This document shows, in pieces, positions 12,841 through 23,326 of a stretch of DNA of 64,000 nucleotides. The notes under the pieces were generated by a model. That model was not told the DNA's origin. It saw only the letters and a list, made by a program, of their open reading frames with translations, and made no database searches. The DNA is from Phallus indusiatus (taxonomy: Eukaryota; Basidiomycota; Agaricomycetes; Phallales; Phallaceae): positions 2,604,001 to 2,668,000 of the forward strand of contig JAQFWX010000003.1 of NCBI GenBank assembly GCA_027605045.1, read 5' to 3'. Numbering within the stretch: the stretch's first letter is position 1; each line of letters starts with the position of its first letter. Both the position numbers and the translations under genes were made by a program.

Positions 12841-14993
12841 TCAGATATCCAGGCCATCGAGTATGTGAACAGCAGTAGAAGATCTTGGGATGAAGCGGCA
12901 TTTGAATGCCTTTGGTCGTCTGAAATCGTCGTTATTACGGGATAATGATAGTAATCTTGAGATAGACGTACAAAACGGCTCCAGAATCGTATTCTTCTTC
13001 TCCTGGCAACTCAGGTCCTTCTTCACTATGTACTGGGAGGATGTGAAATAGATGAAGAATACAAGCACTAATAATAAACGCGGTAGTCTCTCCAAGATGT
13101 CGACCAGGACAGACTCTGAATAATGAATAATAATGATTCAACCTGAGAACGCAGTCAATCAAAAAAAAACATACCGTCGTCCAAATCCAAATGCGAATTC
13201 TGGGAGAGGTGTGTTTTCGTCCAGAAATCGCTCAGGCCTGAACTGATCTCCATCTTTGCCGTATACGGATTCACTTCGAAGCAGTGTCCTAAAACAAAAT
13301 TATGAAAATGCCTTAAGAATTCGCTAACTCGTACCAAGAGTTTCCAAGAACTATTGTTCCCTTGGGGATGAAGTATCCGTTAACAACGTCGTCTACACTA
13401 AGCGCATGTGGTAGGGCAATAGGAGCGACGGTGTTCCATCTCAATACTTCGTGAGCTATCGCCCGAATGTATTTCAGTCTCGCGAAGTCGTTGAAACATG
13501 GTAGAGAACCAGAGCCCACAACTTCATCAAGTTCCGCTTGTGCTCGTTTTTGAACGTGGGGATGCAACAACATCGCACGAACAAACAGCGCAAGATATCC
13601 GTCTGTCTATCAAGACATCAATGATGTTATTCTTTAGCATGATTGAAAGTTGGTATACAGTATCAATACCAGCCATGTATACGGCGCTAGAAACCTTCTT
13701 TACAATGTCTTCGTAGTCAGCGGGACGGTGTGGATCATTTTCAAAGTGTTCAATGAGCGAGACAGACACACAAGGAATGGCTCGACCGTTTCGCTGTAAG
13801 ATGATTCAACATAAACAATAACCAGGCCTTTAAAGACTGAAGATCGAAGCGTACTAAAACGGTTCGGACGAATTCATGCGGTTTATCCACCATCTCTTGA
13901 GCCTTTTTTTTCAGCTGATCCAATTCACGCCTGAATTTAGCTCCAGGAAACCAAATTGGTATGTGCTTTACTAGAGAAGCTGTCGATATGACGGGGCGAA
14001 AGGGGATATGGTGAACATGACGCACGGGGAGGAAAAATGTCTACAAAGTAAGTTCCCGGCACCCCGGCCCGTGTAAGCTCTGCAATAGTCTCTTCAGAGA
14101 GTACAATATATGGATCTTGGTCAGATAATGCCCGAATGCCATATGTAACCTATCGAAATTAATATTGCAGAAATATAGAAATCTATGACGATCCATGACA
14201 TTAGGAAGATATACTACGCACCTCTAGTATTGTTGCTCCTGCGATGAAACGGAAATGTGACCGAAAATCTTCGGGAGAATTATGGAGCAGCTTTAACAAA
14301 AACCTAGACGCCAATAAAAAAATCATGAATCTTATTATGTAATTATCACATCCATACTTGGTATATTTCATCTGAATTTCTTGATAATTCTTGACAGCCG
14401 CCTGACCAAGAAATTGATGAAAGTAAGTTCTTAATTGTTTCCATGTTCCATTATATGATAGCATAAAAACGCTCCAGTCCAACCCCACTCTAGAGAAGGG
14501 TTAGGCAGGCAGGCATGGTCACCGTGAAGAGAGCTCTCGACGTACGCACAATTCATTTATTACAACCGAATGTGCCTTGTCGGAATAAATGGAACCCCTC
14601 CTATCAAATAGTTCTCTCGCAAGCTCATACGAGTTCACGAGCAGTATAGTGACCCCAAAGACCTTCACAAACACGAGGTCACCTATGGGGGTGAATGTTT
14701 TTTTAACAACAAAATTTGGATTCATGAAGAAATCCTACCATAGACTTTGGCCCATTTATCGAATGTTAGCCATTCCTTTCTTGTCGGAAAATCCAATAAA
14801 TTGCCTATCAGAAAGCGGCCGGGGGGACCAGGAGGGAGCTTTAGACCTGTTCATGATCAAAACTAAGACCTAGCAGGCATAAACTGGCCCACTTACCTTT
14901 TGGAATCCTTGTTTTCCGCCTTTGAAACAGGATGTAAAGCCCTAAACATACTATCAGTCCGATGGAGGCCCAGAGGGGCATCAGTAATTGCAT
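12841..14993 (-). CDS. cytochrome P450 monooxygenase (array copy 2)
   Basis: Close paralogue of the genes on either side, with the same intron positions and phases. It starts MQLLMPLW at 14993 with a hydrophobic anchor. The hinge is LKLPPGPPGRFLIGNLLDFP (near 14820). Then come WKQLRTYFHQF (C-helix region), VDIFPP/LKHIPIW, AGIDT (near 13690), HEVLRW (ExxR, near 13450), FAFGFGRR joined across an intron to VCPGRHL (heme cysteine, near 13110), and FKCRFIPRSSTAVH at the C-terminus. The last intron uses a GTACGT donor just after GAVL, so the apparent stop in DSGAVLYVY... is intronic. I found no lesion in any exon. An in-frame upstream extension to about 15092 exists, but the membrane anchor makes 14993 the better start. 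Confidence 0.9.
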
Positions 14994-15446
14994 CGTCGAG
15001 AAGAAAGGTATAGAGTTACCATTGAACGTCGCTTTCGAATTCCTCGGCATCATTCCGAATGGACGTGCGCGTGAGAGTTTACCAGAACACAACCATGGAT
15101 GCGTTTTCCCAGCATTTTGCGGAGTTTTATTGTGTCAACGCGTGAACGTAATAGGATGGACTCCAGGTCTAAAAAAAACGTGGTGCGGATATTGGGCAAA
15201 TGGAATAATTGCTATCAATTTAATCTTTGTTTACTAGTGAATATATATATCATAGTAATCATGTCCTTTTTTTTCGGGACGGAGATTCTAACGGTAATTG
15301 ACCAAAGGCCATTCAGCCTGAGCCTGAAACACGGTATAAAGAAAATCACGAGTAAACACGCTTCGAGCTTGATTAAATATGAAATATCTCATAACACAAT
15401 AATACAACTTAAATCCCTGAAGTATAAAATCGTAACTTCTAAAAAT
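14994..15446. other. spacer between P450 copies 2 and 3
   Basis: About 450 bp, AT-rich, no gene seen. It must contain the promoter of copy 2 and the 3' UTR of copy 3, since both run on the minus strand. Confidence 0.4.
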
Positions 15447-17582
15447 TCAGAAATCTAGTCCTTCCAGTATATGAACAGCGGCAGAAGATCTTGGAACGAA
15501 GCGACATTTGAAGTCCTTTGGTCGTCTGTGAACGTTATTACTACTGAATAACAATGGAATTTTATAGCAGACATACAAAATAACCCCCGAGTCGCAGTCT
15601 TCTTCTCCCGGTAGTTCGCTGCCGTTATCGCCAATTACCGGGAGTATATGAAACAGGTGCAAAATACAAGCCGTAATGAGGAACGCGGTACCCTCAGCAA
15701 AGTGTCGACCGGGACACGCTCTATTTGAGAGTACGAACTGAGTGTATGAAACAAAAGGTTCAATGAGGCTCGACGCACCGCCGACCATAACCAAAACCAA
15801 AGTCAGGAATTGTGACATTTTCATCCAAGAACCGCTCTGGATTAAATTTACTTGCATCCGTTCCATACACAGATTCGCTTCTGAGCAATGTCCTAAGGGA
15901 TGCCAATAGTTAGGGGGAATCAATTGATCGGAGAAAAGTATTACCAGGAAGTTCCAAAGACTAATGTTCCTTTTGGGATAAAATATCCATTAACGACGTC
16001 GTTCTCCTTAAGCCTATGAGGAATAGCAGCAGGAACAGGCGTGTTCCATCTCAGCACTTCATATACTATTGCCTGAATGTATCTCAGCTTTGCAAAATTG
16101 TCGAAGGACGGTAGAGCGCCGGAGCCCACAACTTCATCCAGTTCTTCTTGAGCTCGCCTTTGAGCATGAGGATGTAATAAAAGGGCTCTGACAAGGTGTA
16201 AAAGATATCCGTCCGTCTGATGAAAACATTAATGATATAATGAGATTTGAGCTACCGCACGCACGGTATCGATTCCCGTCATATACATAGTACCAGCAAA
16301 TTTTTTGATAGTATCTTCGTAATCAGCGGGACGATCCGGATCGTTCTCGAACTGTTCAAAAAGAGAAGCAGTGATGCAAGGAATAGCTTTGCCACCTCGC
16401 TATGAACGTGTTCACAGCGATTTCAGATATCATTTGGAAGAAAATTCGGATGAGAACGTACTAATGCATGTTTGACGTATTGAATCGGTTTATCGACCAT
16501 TTCTTCAACCAGTCCTCTCAGCCTTTCCAATTCACGCCGAAATCTGGCACCGGGAAACCAGGGAGGGATATGCTTTACTAATTTGCATATAAAAATCTTC
16601 CCATTTGTATCGCGTCCAGGTGTACTCACATATTGGTATAACATCTACCAAATAAGTCCCCGGAACGCCCACTCGGGTGAGCTCTGTGATAGCATTTTCA
16701 GAGAAGAGAATAAACGGGTCTTTGTCAGAAGAAGCTTGATATCCGTATGTAATCTATTTGGTACATAATCAATATCTTCAGACCCGTACGCTCAACTCAT
16801 TGAGACACGCACCTCTAAGATAGCAGCTCCCACAACGAATCGAAGGTGTGATCGGAATCTCTCGGGTGATTGGTAGAGCAACTTTAATAGAACCCTAAGC
16901 GTGTTCAATAAAAGAAGACGAGAGTTCGGATGATTAATGTTCATGTTACGCCTGATTCCTTACTTGGTGTGTTTCATTTGAATGTCGCGATACTCTTGGA
17001 CAACGGTTTGATTTAGATATTTGTGAAAATAGGTTCTAAGCTGCCTCCACGTTTCGCCGTACGGCAGCAGAAACAGGGTCCAGTCCATCCCAACTCTATT
17101 AAAGAATGAAATCTATCGGTCATTGGGAAGGAGTAGTACGTACAGTTCATTCAAAACGACAGAATAAGCCCGATCGGAATAAATATGGCCTCTCTTTTCG
17201 AATAGTTCTTTCGCAAGTTCATATGAGTTCACGAACAAGATAGAGATACCAAAGATCTTCACATAGACTAGTTCACCTGTATTAGACATCTCTTTCAGAT
17301 CAAGGACTGGCGCGAATGGGAAAATTAAGCTAACCATAGTCTTTAGCCCATTGATTAAAGGTTAACCATTCCTTGGTTGTCGGTAAATCCAACAAATTGC
17401 CTATCAGCAAGCGTCCAGGGGGACCAGGAGGGACCCTTAAGCCTACATCCATTAATAATTAATCCTTAACCGATATAAGATATGAAGTTTTTACCTTGTA
17501 AAGACTTGGATTTCCACCACCGCAACGAGAAGTAAAAGACGACTCCTACTAGGCCAGCGGAAAGAGGGGCATGAAGCTGCAT
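15447..17582 (-). CDS. cytochrome P450 monooxygenase (array copy 3)
   Basis: Third tandem copy. It starts MQLHAPLSAGLVG at 17582 with a membrane anchor. The hinge is LRVPPGPPGRLLIGNLLDLP (near 17420). Then GTYLVDVIPI/LKHIPPW across an intron near 16590, a GIDT I-helix motif (near 16270), YEVLRW (ExxR, near 16060), DFGFGYGRR spliced to ACPGRHF (heme cysteine, near 15715), and FKCRFVPRSSAAVH ending at 15447. The exon pattern matches copies 1 and 2, so the three arose by tandem duplication after the introns were in place. Some I-helix and FG-loop residues differ, which may mean different substrates. The gypsy element at 18019 lies about 440 bp upstream of this start, within reach of the promoter. 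Confidence 0.9.
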
Positions 17583-18018
17583 GTGAACACAACGGGGATG
17601 AAAACACCGTGCTTTACCCAGAAGAGTAGCGACCCTTACCACCTTATATTGACTCGCATCGTCCGGCATCGTTCCGGAATAGGAATAGCTGCCGCTCTGA
17701 GAAAAAATCAACGATCAGCGAGTCACAAGACACACCACGGTGTCCGACTCTTATTTAGATCGATTTGTACCATATTTCTTTTTATTTGAACTCGCAATTG
17801 AGCGTTACAATGCATTAGGTTGACTGAGAGGCCCCATATTTCGCGTGTTTGACTACGCGCCTGATGTGGAACAAATTAGAATACAATCGCCTAGCAGCGG
17901 AGATGTCGCTTAAGATCCGAAGGAATGGTTTTTTTTGGTTTGCAATAAGCAAGTCAATGAAGTATTCAGGCTGAAGAACTTTTGGGCTTACCTTGACTGT
18001 GTATTGTGATATATATAT
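17583..18018. other. spacer between P450 copy 3 and the gypsy element
   Basis: Presumed promoter of P450 copy 3. It ends in an AT repeat; the last four bases (ATAT, 18015-18018) are one half of the retrotransposon target-site duplication. Confidence 0.5.
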
Positions 18019-18110
18019 TGTAGAAGTAGGAGGCAGGAGAAGGTGACTCTATATGAGAGTGTGACCGACGTAACATACACATGATGACTAACATGGGACA
18101 GACTTCTACA
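18019..18110 (-). repeat. 3' LTR of the gypsy element
   Basis: Ninety-two bp starting TGTAGAAGT and ending ACTTCTACA, so its ends form a perfect 9-bp inverted repeat. It is identical to 26161-26252. Just inside (18111-18121) the minus strand reads ACACGGGGTG, a short G-rich stretch in the polypurine-tract position. Confidence 0.93.
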
Positions 18111-20397
18111 CACCCCGTGTAGAAAAACTAAAATGCAGAACCCCATAAAGAAAAGAAAGGAACGAAAGAGGAAACACGAAAAGAAAATAAATCAACGTGG
18201 AGGGATGAATTTGTGGACCTGAACAGCCTGACGCGGGGGTCTGTGAGTGGCAATCGAACCATCTCTATCAACTACAGGGGCGGAAAGACTGGGTGGAACG
18301 GAAAGAGGGACGTCGGGGTCAGGGTTGGTGGGGGATGTGCATGCAGCCAAAAAATCAGAAATGTCGTCGTCCTCGACAGAAGGAGGGAGCGTAGAATCAT
18401 CCAACCCATCAATAACCGAAGAAGGAACATTCGTAGGTAACGGAGCGTCAGCAGAATCCGGATAAAATCGCTTCAGACGAAAGGCGTGAAACTTGCCAAC
18501 AGACAGCTGACCAGAAAGAGTGCGCAGACGATATGTATTGTTAGAACCACTGTCAATAGAAAAGGGGCCAAACCAAGGAGGAGAGAGCTTGTATTTGGCC
18601 TCCATATTATTCTTGAGGCTGGAATTATAGACCAAAACAAGATCGCCCGGTTTAAACTCGACGAATTTGGCCTTACGGTCAAAATAAGATTTCAATCTGG
18701 TCTGATAAGCTTCAAAAACAGAAGAAGCTTCCTCGCGATCTTGGTCTAGAAAAACGAACCGCAACGCAGCATCGGGATCTACCTCAAATAAAGCAGACAA
18801 ACCAATGTCCTTCTCAGCTCTACCAAACATTATGGCACGAGGGGAAGTTCCCAGAATAGGTGTAATTCTAGAATTGATAAGGGAGAGAGCTAGATCGAAG
18901 ACATCGGGCCACTGGTGGTATACACGACCAGCATTGTCGGGAGTCCTCGACACGCACAGACGCTTCAGTGTTCGAAGTAAGATCTCGATTTCACGTTCCA
19001 CTAGACCATTAGTGTGAGACACGTATTCCGAAGAGAACATGTGATGAATCGCGAAATCAAGGCAAGCTTGAAGCATTTCAGAACCACGGAAATGCGTGGC
19101 ATTGTCAGACAAGATGGCACGTGGTGGGGCAAAATTTTGCGCAATGGACCGAACGGCTTTAGCTGAGAACGCTAGTTGGATTGCCTTGGACCTTGAAACC
19201 CCACACCCAACGCGACATGTAGTCGACGGCGACCAATGCTTTGCTGAAGCCAGATTTGCCTGGGGGAAGGAACACGTAGTCGAAAGCTACTAAGTCGAAA
19301 GGCATAGAACGAAATATAGGTTGTAACAGGAAGTTGATGAACGCCGCACCGAACTGTTGGCAATAGGCACACGATCGAATAACCTGTGTAGCATCCGCTT
19401 TCATAGCCGGCCAATCGTAGAGTTTGGAAGATTCCAGTAACAGGATATCGCGAGACCAATGCCCACGGCTCAAATGAAGGGATCGCATCAGAGGAAGACC
19501 CTCAGCCTTGGGTACGCATTGCACTGCCGAATCATCATGCTGCCTCAATCGCCATAACTTTCCACCATCGATAAAATATTCCAGAGATGCTGCCTTGATC
19601 CGCTCAACCGCTGCGTCAGACAAACCGTCAGGAAGGGTCATGGAAGTGAGCCACAAGCAGATGTTGTGCCTGAAAACCTCAGGACGAAAAGAATCCAAGA
19701 GGGCATTGATGTCAGCGGCCACAACTGTATCAAGAGAACCAGGCGTAACGTGAGAACCAGAGCGCAAAGACAGGGGGTCGGAAGTGATTGGGGGAGAGAC
19801 GGAGGGTAAGAGAAACATATCATTAACCAAACCAACGGACTGTTCCCATCCCGGTTCGAGACAACCATCAGCTTTTAGTTGACCTAAAACGCCCCAGCGC
19901 GACAAGGCATCCATCGGGTTACCTCTTCCAGGACGATGGATAAGTTCAACAATGTTGTAACGGAGAATGGCTTCTTTCCAAAGGGCGTGCTGAGGTGGCA
20001 AATGATCATTCTTCAATAAATTAGCCACGGCGATACAATCAGTGATAATAGTTATGCGTTCGCCCCAGCAAAACTTATGAAACTGTTCTAATGCGAACTT
20101 GACAGCAGCCAACTCGAGGATGAAAGAATGCGCATTACGCAAAGATTTTGGGAGCAATTTGGAAGCAAAATGGACTGGGTAGAGAACCTTATCCGCCTCG
20201 AGCGATGAAGGGTGCGGGTGCCACTGGGCCAAAAAGGCGGCTACTCCTACACGAGAAGCGTCAGTGCCAATTACGAAGACATCACCCGGAACATGATTGC
20301 GTAGGACTGGAGCTGTCGTCAAAGAAGTCTTCAGTCTAGCAAAAGCTTTTTCCTGCTCGCCAGACCAAAGATGGGAAATAGGAGCTGTTTGGAGTGC

Positions 20398-20506
20398 TGT
20401 CAGAGAACACTGTATTGGGTTATATAGTGCGCTGGTAACAATATCACTAACCGTGATATTGTGGGCTTTTGGCTCAGTGGGCAAGAACCAGCGCATGTCC
20501 CTTACA
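20398..20506 (+). repeat. 5' LTR of the TRIM-like element
   Basis: One hundred and nine bp, TG...CA, identical to 20713-20821. It contains TTATATAG (20420-20427), a 10-bp perfect hairpin (ACAATATCAC / GTGATATTGT, 20438-20462), TTTT at 20467-20470 and an A-box-like TGGCTCAGTGGG at 20470-20481. Confidence 0.9.
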
Positions 20507-20545
20507 TAATATCACGGTTACTAATGGAGGCCTGGGTTCAATTCC
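20420..20545 (+). promoter_or_regulatory. candidate internal Pol III promoter and self-primer site of the TRIM-like element
   Basis: An A-box-like TGGCTCAGTGGG (20470-20481) and a B-box GGTTCAATTCC (20535-20545), the latter flanked by a 5-bp stem CTGGG/CCCGG with a 7-nt loop like a tRNA T-arm, lie 53 nt apart across the LTR/interior junction. TTATATAG sits at 20420-20427. Starting one base after the LTR, AATATCACGGTTA (20508-20520) is the exact reverse complement of TAACCGTGATATT (20448-20460) inside the LTR. That is the arrangement expected of a self-primed element, in which the RNA 5' end folds onto the primer site. No tRNA-matching TGG primer site is present. Function is inferred. Confidence 0.5.
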
Positions 20546-20712
20546 CGGAGGCGCAGGTGGAACAATGGACCTGTGACCGGTTGGGGTTGACCGTGCTCTT
20601 TGCCTAGGCCAAGACAACTGTAGGGTGGCTGGATGGTCCCGGCTCATGCAGTTGCAAGTCTGCTATATAAACAATGCCATCATGAGGGCATGATGATCTG
20701 AAAGGGGGATGG

Positions 20713-20821
20713 TGTCAGAGAACACTGTATTGGGTTATATAGTGCGCTGGTAACAATATCACTAACCGTGATATTGTGGGCTTTTGGCTCAGTGGGCAAG
20801 AACCAGCGCATGTCCCTTACA
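20713..20821 (+). repeat. 3' LTR of the TRIM-like element
   Basis: Identical partner of 20398-20506, preceded directly by the polypurine tract and followed by the AGTGC target duplication. Its TTTT lies at 20782-20785. Confidence 0.9.
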
Positions 20822-21727
20822 AGTGCAAGTTTGTAAGCACCCTTCTTAGCCTGTTTCGGAACACGGACTGAGCGAATAAGAGCGTAGAGAGGTTCAGCAA
20901 TTTCGGCGAAAGCAGGAATGCATGAGCGGAAGAAGGAAGCAGTGCTAAGGAACCCTAACAGTTCGCGAGCAGTGGAAGGGCTAGGCCAAAGAAGAATAGA
21001 AGAGACCTTGTTTGCACTAACCGAGACTCCACGTTTGCTCAATGACATGCCGGACCAAACGATTTCCTTAACGAAAAGCTGCAGTTTAGCAGGGGCTAAA
21101 GAAAGGCCTCTCGCACGGCACCGCTGGAGTACATCCTGCAGAACTAAAAACAGCGCATCCCAATTGTCATCACCAGAACAAATATCGTCCATTTGAGTTT
21201 CTACTGCCGATCCTATAATCTCGCCGAACACCTCGAAAATCATTTCTTGACACGTGGCGCCGGCTCCCGTTAGGCCAAATGGCATTCGAGTGTAGGCGAA
21301 ATAACCCCTATCAGGTACCTGAAATGCTAAATACCCCCAATCCTGACAGCGCACGGGACATGCGTGGTAAGCAGCAGCTAAATCTAACCCCACATACCAC
21401 TCTTTGCCCGCCAATCGGTTCTGTTTAGTCAAAATATCCGAGTTGGGAAAACTAGGGAGAATAGTAGCGCGGTTGAGTGGGCGGAAATTATGGCACAACC
21501 TCCAGGAATTAGATGAGGAAGATGTAACCGGGACGAGTGCGGGATCAGACGGCAGAGTAGGAAATGGAGAAGATAACCCAGCTTTGGTACACGCAGCATT
21601 GGCTAATATTCGTAGTTCATCGGAAGATCGAGCCGACCCATGAGCTACCTTAGGCGCCAAAACAATCTTGTTGACACACTTGACGCAGTCGAACGGAATA
21701 GGAACAATGATGCCACTGTCTAGCAAC

Positions 21728-22123
21728 TGTTAGGGCTACTCAGCTCAGACTAGAGGGAGGGGATCCTAAGAGAATATATTGGAAGGGAAACTAACTACTC
21801 ACCTAGAGGGAGGGGATCCTAAGAGAACAAGCTTAGGGACCCTCACTCTAGGTACAGCTACTATATACATAAAACGACGACGCGGCGTGCGGCCCTGACA
21901 CAGCTAAGTGCCAGGCGCCCAAGCCGAACCTAAGCGACGTGATGTCACGGGCATCACGCCGGGTACGAGCGCGCGACGCGCGCGAGTAGAAAAAGTGAAA
22001 TAGGGACAGAACAAGGAAACGGAAAGTAAAAGTAAAATACGGAATTGGTAAATGGAATAGGAATGAAACGATGCCGATGATAATAAATAGAAAAATGAGA
22101 GACGGTGGTAGCGTACCCTGACA
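21728..22123 (+). mobile_element. solo LTR of a second retrotransposon, inserted in gypsy pol
   Basis: A 396-bp insertion, TGTTAGGG...CCCTGACA, flanked by the 5-bp direct repeat GCAAC (21723-21727 and 22124-22128). It splits the gypsy RT between QYVDKLL and DSGIIVP. TATATACATAAAA-type sequence near 21860 and AATAAA at 22082-22087 suggest plus orientation, with promoter and polyadenylation signal. It has no coding content and no partner LTR in the window, so it is best read as the remnant of LTR-LTR recombination. A 24-bp motif (CTAGAGGGAGGGGATCC...) occurs twice, near 21748 and 21804. Confidence 0.88.
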
Positions 22124-23326
22124 GCAACTTGTCGACATATTGAAAAAGCCAATCGCGCTGAGCTGGTGTAAGGACTGGAGGCTTCACTCGCTGCAGTGGG
22201 AGCTCGAAATTAGGATCAACATCGATTCGGTGTTCAATGAACTTGACCGGTTTGACCTCGGATAAACCCAGGGCAAAGACATCAGCATAGTCAGCTACCA
22301 ACCTCTGAATGCGGCTGACTTGATCAGGAGTGTTGTCAGAGCCAATCTGGATTACTCGAAGGATCTCAGCAATCCTGTCAGGGTGGAAGCTAGAGTAAGA
22401 CGGACTGGACTGTCGAAGACGTTGTAACAAATCGAACGTTGATTTACGGTCGTTGACAAAACACTCATCGTCAACACCACGGCCTATGAACTCAGAGTCG
22501 GATGGATCGCCCTCAGGAATGTCCAAAGCGCAAAACGGTAAGGCACTCTCAAAAACATGCGTAGAAGGGGTAGAGAGGGAGTTGATAGCCAATGGAAAAG
22601 GTGTGCGAAGGGGGTAAGAATTATGGATGACAATCCGCGATGAAGGAGTGTTGAAATAAATGATATCTGAGTCATAGTCGTGAATTGCCCGAGTTTGACC
22701 CAGCCATGGACGACCTAACAGAATTTCAAAGGAGGCATTGGAATCGAAAACTTCGGCCACCATCCTGCAAGCAACTCCCGCGACATTGATCAACAAAGGC
22801 ATGGAACCCAAAGACTTGACTAGCGACCCATCGGCGCACCTAGCCGTTATTTTTGATGGAACTATATCACCCAAACGATCTTTCCAAGCAATCCAAGTAT
22901 GCTTATCAAGTGCAATGCAACCGCTACCATCATCCACAAGAGCTTTTAAACGAACAGAAGAACCCCCATTGCAAACATCAGCAGAAGTGAAAAATAAGTG
23001 TGAAAATTGTAGAGACGGATTACGTGGGGGACAAAGTTCAATGATCTGATGTCCATCAATAGAGGAAGAAGCAACAGACGAAGGGGAGGGGAATGGGGTG
23101 GTGGTGAAAACAGAAGGATGCTTTAAACGTGAAGATGTATAAGTAGAGTAAAGAGGGGGAGAAATAAGGCGAGGATTCGAGAAGCGGGAACGATGAGTCG
23201 CACGAATTGTGGCTAGGGGTAAAGAAAAACAAGGACGCCGATGAGACGGTTCACTGGGAAAAAGAAGTAGAGAAGAGAGAGGGTCAGTGATAGTGGGGAG
23301 GTCTTGGGACCCTCGAACAAGGCTCC

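Larger units (their letters stand above)
20398..20821 (+). mobile_element. TRIM-like miniature LTR retroelement nested in gypsy pol
   Basis: A 424-bp element bounded by two identical 109-bp direct repeats (20398-20506 and 20713-20821), each starting TGTCAGAG and ending CCCTTACA. It is flanked by the 5-bp duplication AGTGC (20393-20397 and 20822-20826). The 206-bp interior has no coding capacity and ends in a purine tract, GAAAGGGGGATGG (20700-20712), directly before the second repeat, so the element reads on the plus strand. Removing it with one AGTGC restores the pol frame between RT and RNase H. These features define a terminal-repeat retrotransposon in miniature, mobilised by another element's enzymes. 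It must be younger than the gypsy insertion. Confidence 0.9.

Noticed and set aside
20458..20555. A genuine tRNA gene within the miniature element
   Set aside because: A- and B-box-like motifs and a T-arm-like hairpin exist, but the acceptor stem pairs poorly and the D-stem has a mismatch. Best seen as tRNA-like promoter sequence.
20397..20826. Treating the two 109-bp repeats as a tandem duplication of pol coding sequence
   Set aside because: The repeat translates in frame with pol by chance, but 5-bp AGTGC duplications, TG...CA ends and a polypurine tract show it is an inserted LTR element.
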